Assembly (NCBI GenBank): GCA_039881145.1
Contig: JAYKKI010000009.1
Coordinates: 9,922,001-9,986,000, forward strand
DNA: 64,000 nt
Origin: Druceiella hillmani
Taxonomy: Eukaryota > Arthropoda > Insecta > Lepidoptera > Hepialidae
Direction of reading: 5' to 3'
A program made the position numbers and the translations under genes. This document shows positions 40,301-53,056 of this stretch, in pieces (the stretch's first letter is position 1; every line of letters starts with the position of its first letter). Under the pieces are notes generated by a model, which was given only the letters and a program-made list of their open reading frames with translations, ran no database searches and had not been told where the DNA came from.

Positions 40301-40980
40301 AAAACCAGCCAAGTACGAGTCGGACTTACGCACAAAGAGTTCCATAGCGTCAAACATTATTACACTTAGTTTCTATTTCTCAAAGAAACAGTGAAAAACA
40401 AAGTTATTTCTGCGTTCGGTACCGATAATATCCCGTATCCCAAAACCTACTAATTCTATTCAAACCAATTTTCATTAAAACGTTATTTAAATTCTACTAC
40501 ATTAATCCTTTAGAATTTAATTACGAATTTTTAGAATTTTATAATAAATTGTTAGTTGAAAAGTTAGATGGAGGGTGTGACACACTTTTCATGACACACT
40601 TTTCACTAAAATATATATATATGCGCATACATTTCCAACGATTAATTTAACTAACAAAAGTTATTTTTGAACGTCTTCATCATTATACAAGACGTATCTG
40701 ACAATATTATTCACGTCTGTGTGCATTACATTTTTCTCTCTTCTCTTAGTTGTATTTATTATGTGCTACCCCTGATATTATATACTTTTGCAATTCCACT
40801 ATTTCATTGTATGGCAGTTCATAGAAAACACCTGTCATCCATTTCCTAATTTCATCTATATAGTGCCAATACTCTTCAAGTAAAATGGCTAGACATACAG
40901 ATAGATACAGACGATCAAACGTAGAATATGAAATTATAAGACTCTCTTTTTTACCAATTGGCTACGGTACCCTAGAAAAA
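40301..40980 (+). mobile_element. Interspersed repeat of a family common in Lepidoptera
   Basis: The start, CCAGCCAAGTACGAGTCGGA then CTTACGCACAAAGAGTTCC, is a mutated form of the word 'ccggccaagtgcgagtcggactcgcgcacgaagggttcc' that I recall from very many lepidopteran sequences. The end has the matching 3' blocks: ATGGCTAGACATACAGATAG, ACAGAC, then GGCTACGGTACCCTAGAAAA, which corresponds to the family's 'gggtacggaaccctaaaaa' terminus. The GTTCCATA near the head and TACGGTACCC at the tail are remnants of complementary ends. It has no coding capacity, about 680 bp. It holds an internal GACACACTTTTCA duplication near 40577-40607. The class (non-autonomous DNA element or other) is not settled by the sequence. 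Confidence 0.72.
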
Positions 40981-41714
40981 TTAAGTTCAAAATTTATTGC
41001 AATGTTGTTTATATTTTATAGTAATATAAAAACAAAAACTATCTAAAACAATATTAAAGTGCTGTTGTCTTGTGTTAAAAACAGATGCCCGTCTAACCTT
41101 TCTGATTTAAATAGACCATTGTGTCATGCGTAAAAATGAATTTCTTGTTGCAAGAGTTTGCCAAAAGATGAAATTTTCTTTCAGCATAAAACTATAGTTT
41201 TTTATTTTCTATTTGTAAGATCTTCTTGAAATGTCATATTCTCAATTATGACTTAACATGGACAATTTTATATCCATTTGCATTTTCTTTTTCGTAACTC
41301 AGCTTTGTATTAATAACGTTATTAAGCAAGAATACGTGAGCAAGATAATTTATAACGTGTCCAAATTTTTGGATTATTCCGTCATAGCTCATGAAAAATT
41401 ACTTGCATAAGAACGAACAAAGTCATAAAATATTCTTTCCCTTCAAATACAAAATCACGTTAATTTAAATTAATCTAACTCTACGTAATCCTAATTATTT
41501 CAAATTTCTATACAGTGTATATAAATGAAAACAACCCGTTTCTTATAGTTCCACAACTTATCACGTTACCGCATCAGAATAAACACATAATTATGATAAA
41601 AGATGCCACTAGACATTTTAAAAATACATAATATTATACGAACTTTTCTCGAAATAATTACATATTGGCCAATACAACAATAATATTTGCAAAAAAACAT
41701 CTAAAATATTATCT

Positions 41715-41980
41715 TCAAGAATGTTTGTTTCGATTAAGTTTCTTGGGGAACCGGAAAACAGTTTCCGGAAGCTATTTCCGCTGTTATTCCCTTGCCGACG
41801 CAAATGCATGCGCGGCTTGTTTCTGAACATCCATTGAGCGAGAATTAATTACAGCATCTCACCCCGCAATAAATTTGTGAAAATTTGCACTGAGAGGAAC
41901 TTGCAATTTAAAGGCAAGAGCTACAAATTGTGTTGCATTAAAGGCAGAGCGGCAAGCTGTTTATGATTTTGAGTTTCAGC
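41715..41980. promoter_or_regulatory. Candidate conserved non-coding island
   Basis: The most complex, least AT-biased 260 bp of the single-copy part. It has two ETS-like GGAA cores in TTTCCGGAAGC and ACCGGAAAA, a palindromic ATGCAT within CAAATGCATGCGCGGC, a homeodomain-type AATTAATTAC and several CpGs. No repeat signature. It fits an enhancer-type element by texture. An unrecognised exon (minus-strand frame 41618-41830) is the main alternative. Confidence 0.25.
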
Positions 41981-41990
41981 AAACATACTG

Positions 41991-42015
41991 TACTTGCAAC
42001 ATTAAGTTGCAAGTA
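41991..42015. repeat. Short hairpin beside the GC-elevated island
   Basis: TACTTGCAAC (41991-42000) and its exact reverse complement (42006-42015) with a 5-base loop. Tight spacing could reflect a paired protein-binding site or a small RNA stem. Confidence 0.65.
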
Positions 42016-42437
42016 TGCAATTTTACATAAGGAAAGTGTGGTTTTATCAATCCAGAGCAAAGTTTATATAAACTTTTCTGTCTTTCGATATTAATTAGAC
42101 ATAAGGTCAAATTAATAATACAATGTTTTCCGGGCTATTCTGAAAAATTATCTCTGGGAAAAAAATGCTTTTTCACGGAAAAGAGACAAAAGTTTTAGAA
42201 TCATTAGTATTAAATTGTATTAAATTAATTGCATTAAATCACTTGTATAAAATAAATTATAAATAAACACTAAATTTACGAAATTGGAAGTGCATAACTA
42301 ACCATTTTTCTCTATAATTCAATTTCAAAAATATACATATTTTCTGAAATAATTGTATTATCTACCAAGTAATACTTCAATACCATTACCAATTTTATCT
42401 CTTCCTCTAGATAATAAATGTTGAAATAAATGTGAGT

Positions 42438-42439
<2 letters not shown>

Positions 42440-42498
<59 letters not shown>
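42440..42498. repeat. (TA)n microsatellite, 59 bp
   Basis: Uninterrupted TA dinucleotides. It yields a false Ile-Tyr frame on the minus strand. Confidence 0.96.
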
Positions 42499-42504
<6 letters not shown>

Positions 42505-45500
42505 TTAAATCCTTTTTCAGAAAAAAATTTCAATATTAATTCAGTAGTAGTTTAGATCCTTTCATCTATGGATAAATAATGTTTTACACGGATCCAAATA
42601 AATTAATCGTTAAAGGTAAATACACTGCGATAACATTATATCATTATATTCACGGCGAACTTTCAATTGTAGATACTAACAAATTACAAACTTTTGGCTT
42701 TAGAATTTGTTGAAAATGATTTGAGTCAATGAAAATAATACAGCAAATCAATTAAAGCTACTTTGCATGTTTTTTCGTAGAGTAGTAAAATAATTTTTTA
42801 ATTCTAAAATTTAAGCATTAGTCAATAATGTCAAGTTTTTAAGGATGCAAATTATAATAAATAAAGTGGAATAGACATATATTTATAAAAAACCTCTATG
42901 TGATTGATTTATTTTGAACATAACTCTCAAGATATAATTTAAAATAAGTAGGACCTATATGGAAAAAAATATTCATCTTTATCTGTACATTATTCTAAAA
43001 TTGAAATTTTTAAAACGCTTAATATGGTCACGAAAGGCTGCAAGTGATTTTCTAAGGATGGGTTTTCATAAAACCAACGAAAGTGCTTTCAAGTTAGAAA
43101 AAAATACCAATTTATGGAAGCTAGTGGCAAGTGATCTATTTACAGGGCTAGGTCAAATTTTTATGTCACCTTTAGCCTAATTATTAGAGATAGTACACTC
43201 AAATGTTATAAAATGCATATTTCTATTCCATCCTAGACAGATTAGGTTGAAATTTCTTTCTCTAAATTGTTTTATATCTCACTTTCAACAAGTACATGGT
43301 CATTGTGTATTCATAGAGGGTAAGAGTACTTCCAAAAAATAATTTAATTCATATTAGCCTTCATGACAATCAATTAAAACAAATATAGATAATGTTTAAA
43401 AATTTATGAACATTTCATTTATAATATAAATATATTTTCTATTCATCTATTTATATTTCAAACGCTACAAAGCCACTCGTGTTCTGCTGGATTGATTTTG
43501 ATACCATTTCTGAAACGTTCTAATATGGATTTATATTCTACATATTGAGATTACAGAATGACAATTAACATTTACGGGGCGTATCTCTCTGAGATACGTG
43601 GCAGCAGTAGGCGCTATGGAAGGAAATGATTGCAATGGCGTTACGTTGCGAGGTCGCCGGAAGGAAAACTAATTCTATAGCTAAAATTTAGAATCACAAT
43701 CAGCGTTTCAAATCACTATAAGAGGAATTTAGATTAAAACAATGGAATGACGCCAAAAAACATTTAATGTATCATGCCAAAATTGTATCGTTAAGATAAA
43801 TTATAAAGTATGCTCTCGTGTAGAGATTTTATGACAAACTAAAAGTAATATCCACTAATCAAACTAAAAATAATACCTTCATTGGCATGCTATTAGAAAA
43901 GCCATATAGTTTGACCGATCTTTCTGTTTGAACTAGCGTGAATGAAGGAAGACTTGATACAAGTCTCACATAATTTTATTCCGTAATAGTGAAAAGATAA
44001 AAGTAGCACTTTTGCTAGCCGTCGTGATTATTATCATGACTTCATTATTAGGCAGATTCGTAGCTTCGTGTAAAGAAACCACATGATTTTATTGGCTAAC
44101 CATATTTATATGTCATAACAGAAATATTAAATATTATTTCGAAAATTATTCACATAGGACTTTTAAATGCTGTGGCTATTATATATGCATTAAAAAGGAG
44201 CTACAGCTACATGTGAATGTGATGTCATGGTGCGTCACATCATGTCCCGTTCTCAAGTTATATTAATTAAAATAAGAATATTTTTCGAATTAACGATTGT
44301 AAATACGGAGAAAACAAAGTAACGTTAAAAGTTTTTTCAAATAAAATATGTTTAGTAAATTTTCTAAAGTTAAGTAAATTGATTTTCTTTCCTTGCCGTA
44401 GGGCTTCCTAAGTTAGATTGATGTTTGTTATGGCCTTACTGGTTGTATAAATTTGATAAAAGTTTCAAAGCTAGGAAATAAATATTAAGTATTTTAAGTT
44501 AATTTTTGTAAAATGTTGGCTAGCTTTTGTCTAAAATGGCGTCATTAATTTTAATAATTTATTTATAGTATTTAGAATACGATTAATTGTTCAACCTACT
44601 TTCTGGTTATAATCAGAGGTACTGATGCTTATGATGGAGATTGAATACAAAATGAGGTCTTCAATATGATATTCTTAACTACGGGATTCTAAATTACGAA
44701 GCATGGTCTGAAAAATACAAACAAAAAAGCTAAAAATGGTCAATAGCTTGCCTCACTGAATTAGACCTGCCCGGATATTGGGTAGTTAGGCGAAAACCAC
44801 ACTTCAGTCCGTAACACTAATTCTCAAAACAAACCACGAATTCGACGTTCGACTAATTGTGGAAACAAAAACCATTATAAGTTCACACGTAGTTTACTCG
44901 GTTTAAACTCTAAAAAAAAATCGTGTGAAATTTCTGTTAGGAACAAGGGAAAACCTCAAAAAGGGTTATATATGTGATAAGAAATATTATAACAATTAGA
45001 TATAAATCAAAACCTAAACTTTTTTTAATTCTTCAATTGTCTCAAATTTGTTATCAGACTTAAAATTACAGTACAGGTCAAAGTAACATGCACATAAGAA
45101 AAATACCTTTAAATGACTTCGGAAAATATGGAAATGTTTAATAAAGAAAAATTTAAAAAACTTTGTTACTGCATGAAGTACTTGTAATTTAAATTCGTGT
45201 AACTTAAAAAGTAAGTGCAATAAATTGTAAACAATGAAATACTAAAATAATATTAAATACTAAAATATTATTTAATATTATGGGTTTATTTTCCAGGTTG
45301 CTTTGCTATGATTTTAGAGGGCTTTCTCATTTCATTCCTGAGAATGAAAAAACATTTATAAATACATTTCAGAATTATATTGAAAGATCATCAAGCTTCC
45401 TATTTTTCCTCATATCAATAAATGAAATAAAATTAAAAAGAACGTAATTACATTTATTATAGTGGGGATGGTAATGATATAAACTGGGACTCGGTTAGTG

Positions 45501-45583
45501 TTAAATTTGTTTGATTAGTAATCAAGATCACACTTACATCATATTTTTCCAGATTATTTCAGTTTATATATTTCTGCTAATAT
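42499..45583. other. AT-rich non-coding stretch up to the tandem junction
   Basis: No gene recognised. Near 43460-43520 ATTGATTTTGATACCATTTC weakly resembles LINE 3'-end words. At 43580-43598 CGTATCTC-TCT-GAGATACG is a perfect 8-bp-arm hairpin, followed by a GC-elevated patch to about 43665. Nothing distinctive (no terminal repeat, no satellite, no gap) is visible at the 45583/45584 junction. Confidence 0.6.
43580..43598. repeat. Short hairpin
   Basis: CGTATCTC (43580-43587) and GAGATACG (43591-43598) with a 3-base loop, at the left edge of a GC-elevated patch (43575-43665). Role unknown. Confidence 0.55.
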
Positions 45584-46425
45584 ATTTATTCCTTATCTTA
45601 GTACATTTTTTTAAATGTTCTATGGCCTACGAGAAAATGGAAAACTCTGCATGCTGGAGAGTGTCTCTAACTCTATTTTAAAAAAATCATCGATTTATTT
45701 GCACAATTAACAAATAATAAGACCATATAGTTTACGTATATCATACCTACATTTTGAAACATATATTTTTGCTATCGCTTCACCCTCTAGAAACGAAATA
45801 TATTGGAACTTTCCAGTTTTCCACGATATAGAAACTTTCTAGTTTTCCGCGATGTACAGCTCAATCTCCTGAACGCGGTCACGCGTTGTATTTTTTAAAA
45901 GTTCCTTAGTCCAATTAATAATAAAAAAGCAATAAATAGTAATGAAAAATTTTAATACACCATTTTTAATAATTAGTTTTTTTTGTGGATCTAAAATTTT
46001 TGCTTTATTTTGAAGTAGTATTGTTTATTAAATTCATTAAATTATTAAATTCACAAAATAAATGCTTAAACAATTTTTCCTTTTTGACGAAAATATTCAA
46101 AACGAACGACTTATTACTACTTTTACGGCCTACAATGGACTTTTTTATCTGTCACTCTTAGAGACAAGCAGACTTAAAGTAGATAATAAAAAAAGTCTAA
46201 ATTTTTCATCAACGTTGAAAGAAGGCAATTTTGGATTTGACTATATAAATCAAAATCGATGCATTTATTTTATATTTATTTAGTAGACAATTTATTTCGC
46301 ACACTATCGATCTTATCACACATTTATTGATTAAAGTAATGTCACAGGAATTGCTTTAATCAATAATACGATATTAATAAAAATAGTGCTAAATAAATCA
46401 AGCGTCAATGAATATCATCAGTTGG

Positions 46426-46705
46426 TACACGCACACGCACGCGCACGCGCACGCTCACGTAGGCACATACGTACGCACGCACGCATACGACACGCATGTG
46501 CGTGTGTACATGCACGCGCAAAAACACACACGCGCGCGCATGCACGCACGCACGCAGGCACTTGCACGCTCGCACACGCGCTCGCGCGCCCTCGCACGCA
46601 CGCACGCATTTACGCACGCCCGAATACGCTCGCAAGCGCTCACGCGCGCACACGCATACGTACCCACGCGCACCCGCGCAAACGCGCTCTCATACGCTCA
46701 CACTC
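46426..46705. repeat. GC-rich CA/CG simple repeat, second copy
   Basis: Counterpart of 843-1122. The false open frames over the tract are the same length and sequence in both copies, so this normally unstable tract shows no visible difference while the TA tract 6.5 kb away does. Confidence 0.93.
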
Positions 46706-47374
46706 TTTTCTGGTAATTCTCAAACTAAAACGTTACTTTAATTTCAGGGAAATATACACAAGAGCGATTTAATTTATATTTTTAAAAAATCTTGTAAAGA
46801 AATTGAACGAAATTTAAACGAAAGAAAAATATTGAAAAAAGTAAAAGAAAATTAATGATTATTTTATGAATAATTAGTCGAAGAGCAATTCTTCCCTGGC
46901 GAATAAATAATTACAATTGATTAATATACATCAAAAAACCTTAATATCAATCCTTTTACTTATATCAAGCTTATTGGCAATTGACACCATAATCAGCATT
47001 TTCAATACGCTAGTTTTGAATATTTCTAGTTTTGAACGTAAAATTATTGAACATCTCTTTGATTCCTGGCGCGCTATTAGCTCATTAGCAGGTTTTCCAA
47101 AAATAACTTATTGAACAATGGAATGAAGCCATTGCGTATTAAAAGATATTGCTGCGCCTGGTCAATGTCAGTTATAAGAACGTTTTGGAGTAAAATTAAT
47201 GTGCTTCCTCCAACAAACTTGGCAACTTGAGCATTAAAATTTTCTAAAACCTTGCTTGTTACCATGTAGATTAAACTTCGCGAATATCTAGAAATTTTGA
47301 AGCTTAATTCTTGTAGTTTACATATTAGAGACCATGCTATGAATTTAAAAATAATATTTCTATTCCGGGTTCCT

Positions 47375-47422
47375 CGAATTGTGCCCAATAATCTGAGAAA
47401 CAGAATTATTGGGCACAATTCG
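47375..47422. repeat. Inverted repeat, 18-bp arms, second copy
   Basis: Identical to 1792-1839: arms 47375-47392 and 47405-47422. Confidence 0.85.
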
Positions 47423-50400
47423 CGTGGTTTTCAAATACATGATAGGGACCATCCAGGATATCTTCCCTTAAATATGTAATTTTTTTATCTAAACTTTATA
47501 CTGAATGTATACCTTTTAATTATTATAAGTGGGCCAATAACATAGCGAGTATTTTTTATTAATGCTAACAATTTATTGCAGCAGTTTCGTAAAATATGAT
47601 GTTTACATTCTATTTTGTCACTTTAATATTTAAATATGGCTATAAATCTAAAAATTGTTTATAATAATTTAAATTTCTATTAGAAATAAGTTTTTCGTAA
47701 ATGAGTTTTCTAACTGAATTTTCATGTATTTTCATGTCTCCATGACGGTCGATGATGCTTCATGGTTGCGAAGAAGTAACGTACTAATTTTTTGCTTGAG
47801 CGTAAATTACAAAATATTTATTTTAACACGGTAATTTTTTTATGAAAGGCAACGATAGCAGCAGCACCCAAAAGGGCATTGTAATTTATTCTATATTAAC
47901 TTTTTACCAACATGCGTCAGCTGCTACAGTTATCATAGTTATTACTTAAGTGTCAACAGTTCCAATAGATATTGCATAATTTTGATTCTTCCTTCACGGC
48001 CCATTGCACAGTACATTCAGGACCGGTTTGCCACCGGTCATATACCTAATTTTGAGCACGACTATAAAGCTGCCCAAATATCTTTGGAATATCCAAAGAG
48101 GCAAATATGGTTTTAATGGCTTTAAACGATCGATACATTTAACAACACGATATCGTGATGTCAAATGAGTTATAACAAATCATATAATTTTTCAGTCAGT
48201 TTACTGATCTTATTTATTGTTTTTTAATATAATAACTCAATATCTTTATTTGACAACTGATTATATATCTCTACTAAAGCTAATAAATCGAAATGCTGCC
48301 CTTCATAGTTTAATATCAAATACGAAACTATTGGAAACCAACACAATCAATTCTACTACAAATAATACATATACGAACATGTAAACACTTCGTTATCCTG
48401 ATCAATTTTCTCAATAACAAAAGTTTGGTTATCCTTAACAAGTGGAGAATATTTTTGGGAAATTTCGCCTAAAATTCTCCTGAAATTAATTTCTACATAA
48501 TAAAATCTAATGTATTTTTTTTATTAAAAAAAATTATACATAGAAAAATATTTCATAAATTGGCTTGGAGTGTATTAAACAAATACCGAGAAACACAAGA
48601 AGAAATTTAAAATAGAGTTTGATTTATTCATTACCTCGTATTTCGTCATTCTAGGTTTAATATACTCCTCATCTTGGGTTTTTATCAGTAAACGGTTAGT
48701 TTTTTTTACGTAAACCATGTGTTAAAAAAATAATATGAAATACAAATTAGAGGACTAGTAACTACATTAATAAAGATTTTTTCTCAAATCCTGCCACAAC
48801 TTTAAAATATAACGAGAGTATCTTACTAATTATACGTAATTTAGAAACATGTATTGCGTATTTCGATAAATTATAATTTCTAATTCAACCCGTATCGACA
48901 TTATTTGTAAAAAAATCATTGAAATTAAAAAAAAATTAAAAGCAGGGTCAGTTTGTCATTTCTCTATTATAAAACTGAAGGCCGATTTATTTCAAAGTTT
49001 ATCTACACAAATAACATCTTATTTTCAGTAACCAAACCAAACGATTTAATGAATTATATTTAAAACAGCGATTTTTCTTTTTAGTTCCGATGACAATTTT
49101 TTGTATTCTCTTTCATAGCTTTGGTATAAACATGACGTGAAAGTACATCAATTGTAGTATATTATAATATATAACAATATTTGTGAGAGCTTTATTCTTT
49201 CTCGAACTTGAAAAGTATAAAACGGAAGCTGTCATTGTATTAGGTGGGTAATTTAAAAGTAACTTGTGAAGTCAAAATATTTGTTCCAGAGAAAAATGCT
49301 TAAATGTGGCAGTAAAAACTTCCAACGAATTTTTTCTGATTTAGTTTTTATTTTATTTCTGATTTTCTTTTTTCTCATTAGAATCCCCAGTTTATATCAC
49401 TTTTCTGAAATATTCTTTTCTTATTCAAATTTCCAACAATTTTAGAAAAGTTTCGCTCTACAATAGCTTCTTATCAGAATACGAATAATTTTTTTTTTCA
49501 ATTTATTAATAATTTTTATGTATTACTTCCGAATAGAATATTGGATTAGATAACCAGCCGATATGCTTTGTCTATTTTGGTCTTTTCCATTTTTATTCTT
49601 TTCATATTATTCTCTTACTTTTTTTATAAACTCTTCTCTAAATGATATTTGTACGTTTATATTCCAAATTCATCTTACTTATTGCTTGGAAAGAACACCG
49701 GTGAAAATAGATACACTTTAAAATAGAGGTCATAGAACTGATTTGTAGACTAAAAAAATAGTAATTTTCAAAAATCCATGGGATACTGAAAATATTTTCA
49801 GACATATTTTCACACATAGGTCATACATCTAAATTTGTATATTCACCAATAAACGGCGTGGAACAAAGTGCAGTTTTATATCAATATACTAGGGTTCTAC
49901 TTCGACTTCATAAGGGTCTATTAACGCATTTGATTAAGGTTTTTAATATGTATTTTTTTCCAATAAACGTAGTATAAAATATTTTTTTCAGGATATATTT
50001 CTGCACTAAGCGTGTCTATTTCTCTCTCTACAAAACTTTTAATTTCACTTAAAACAGAAGGCAAATTTTAATCCATAATTTACTTCATATATTCTTAAAA
50101 AAATCGTAAAAACTATTTTCTTTATTTAGCAGGATTCTATATGATCAATACCATTTATCTTTAAAAAACATATAGTTGCTTGTAATATCCATTATCAAAA
50201 TATCATTAGTTTTGTTTTGAAATACTAATATTGCTAACATAATATATAATGTTTATTATGCATATTGAAATCGTAATTGGTTATGAAGGTAGGGAAAAAT
50301 TCGAATAATAAGACTAAATTATTAGGAGAAACGTTACTTAATAACCTGCCAGTTAATGCTATGTCAAATAAATTTTTCTTTTGTGTCTAGGATTTAATTA

Positions 50401-52933
50401 GCTAACCTCAATCCATTAAAAATTGTTGAAAAGCAAATAATACATTATAAAATATGGATAAATCTGCAACCCAATTTTACAAGTTAAACATCAAATTGAT
50501 ATTAAAATATACTAACCTAAAGGGAGGCATTTAAAATCACCTGCAATTGTTGATCGGTAAATTTGAGAAAAACCCAGTTTTTCTTCGACCCTAAGAATCA
50601 ATAAAATTTGTAATTTAGACTATGTCTGAATTACCAAATTTATATTAAAAATTATTGTGTAGTTACAACCACGTAGAACAAGTTTTCAGATATGATATTA
50701 TCATATGCGCTCTTATCGGAATTTAAGCCCTTAATATAGAAGTAAAGAAAAAATAAAACTGGGCTTCAATCAACATATAAAAAAAAGTAAATGGAATAGA
50801 TATTTTAGATAAATGTTTTCTGATAAAGAAAAAAATGAGGATGACAGCATATTAAAGAGTGTGCGATCGAGCGTGAAATTTAAACATAATAAAAACATTT
50901 TTCAGGTATATTATCACTTTGAAAAATAAGACAATAAACGAGTTACAAAAAATATTTAAGTGCAAGATGTGACAAATAAAAAAATTATGTACAGATGTTT
51001 AAATAACGGTAAAGAATGGTTAAAGGAAAAAGTAGTTTGCTGGCATATTGATGTTAGGTACCGTGATTATAATACAATTTTGTTTTGGTATTTATTTAGG
51101 GTGTGAAAAGTAACACATTAATGTTTTAGTACCCTTTACCGTCATAGTAATTATATTATGGAATACATTTATGGAATCATCGTAATATTTTTTCTCAGTA
51201 ATCATTCGATGTGAAAATCTGATATTTGGTATTGACTGACTGTGAACTACATAGTGGGGTAAAGATTCGAAGTAATCCATTGTAGCGCTCGCTGCGGCAA
51301 ACATGGAAAGGCACTTGCCAAATTTGAAGTAGATAATATAATTAACTTACGCATATTGTAATTTTTGTTTTTGGAACAAGTTTAAATTAACAATAATACA
51401 AATTTCACTGATGTTTTAAATGAAGAAAAATATAGAAAAAGGACGTATTTAAATAAGGCACGGTGGTGATTATTGTATTAATAACAACTGACTTTATTGA
51501 AACAAATTATTTACATTGAATACCTCCTCTTTTTCTGCTGCTAAATTCCTTTTAGCTGTTTTCACTTTACCCTATATACTTACCATATACTACATACTTA
51601 CCATAAATATAAAAGGTAATAGTCAAAATGTGTGTACAGTTTCTTTATTTATGCTAAATTTTGAGTGACCTAATAAGTAATTGTGCCCCCCGTGCGTACG
51701 TCTAACGCACGGACAAAGTTTTCAAGACAAGGTGTTTCCTATTGGACCCTCGGCTAGGAAGTAATACGAATTAAAAAATCGTTCGATCTGAACACATTTT
51801 CATTGAAGCATAATTTTATGAACAATATCTTACGACACGTAGTAAAAATTAAACAGTTTGTTATCAAAGACGACCATGCCACGCTGTTTTTATTTATCTA
51901 GTTAAATATATTTAATGTAATTTAAGACATCGAGTAGTGTGTCTTTATATATTTAGATAAACATTACTAACCAAATATAATTTTACAACGCGATCATATT
52001 TTTAGTTTACAGTATAAACATTCTGCCTCAATGGAATATTCAATTACTCGCTGTGTAATAATAAAGTATGTAGCCTTGATACGTGTACTGGTGATCATCG
52101 ATAAATTTAGGTTTTTATATTTTTTAAAATGTTTAATCCTCTTTTATTATTAGTAGCAATTTTTACCTACAAATTGTATCTCATATTTTTTACATCAAAA
52201 TAACATCAGAGCTTTTAATTTTTATTCACATACAACTTTTCAAATTATGTTGAAAAAATTTAATTCTGGAGTGGTCAATTTAATTTTTTTTTTACTTTTT
52301 ACCAATTTTTACAAATCCTTTTACAAATTTTCAAAATAAAAAAAATAATAAATAAATTATCGATAACATTACTTTTATTACATTACTTTTAATAACAAAG
52401 ACGTTTCCCTTTAATTCCTCTCTGCAGTTATTTAGGCAACTGTACATATGTTATAATTAAAAAATTTAGAGTGATTATTTTTTCTACTTTTGGTGAGATT
52501 TACCTCAATAATTTGATTACTGCGTGCGTCGATTAACGCTATTCTTTGTTGAATTAAGCTTTTCACAATAACATTTTGGGAAATATTTTGGGAAGTCAAA
52601 AATGATTTCATTACCATTGTTCTTAGAAAAATATACATTAGCAAGGATGTTTGGAATTGAAAACGTATATGATGGAGAATTATCGTCGTTCCTGCAAATT
52701 GAAATTAAAAAAAAAATTATAACGTTTCAATACCAAATATTTAGATCTGACACATGTTTAAAATTTTCAATTAGAAAAGATATTGAACTATAATAGAAAG
52801 GATTATCATTTGTGGAAAAGTTACATACATTTAGATTACAAAAATTTTATATTTATATATTCGTTTCGTGTACATAATTCTCATAGATTCACATGTATAA
52901 GAAACAAATCTCGGTTTTATAGCAGCGAACGTT

Positions 52934-53056
<123 letters not shown>

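Larger units (their letters stand above)
40981..42439. other. AT-rich stretch with one GC-elevated island
   Basis: No gene recognised. The island at 41715-42015 is listed separately. A 70-codon minus-strand frame at 41618-41830 overlaps it and has a basic N-terminal half, but matches nothing known to me. Confidence 0.6.

Noticed and set aside
43460..43665. Possible second LINE 3' end (ATTGATTTTGATACCATTTC word)
   Set aside because: Only one short block resembles the family; the other expected blocks are absent.
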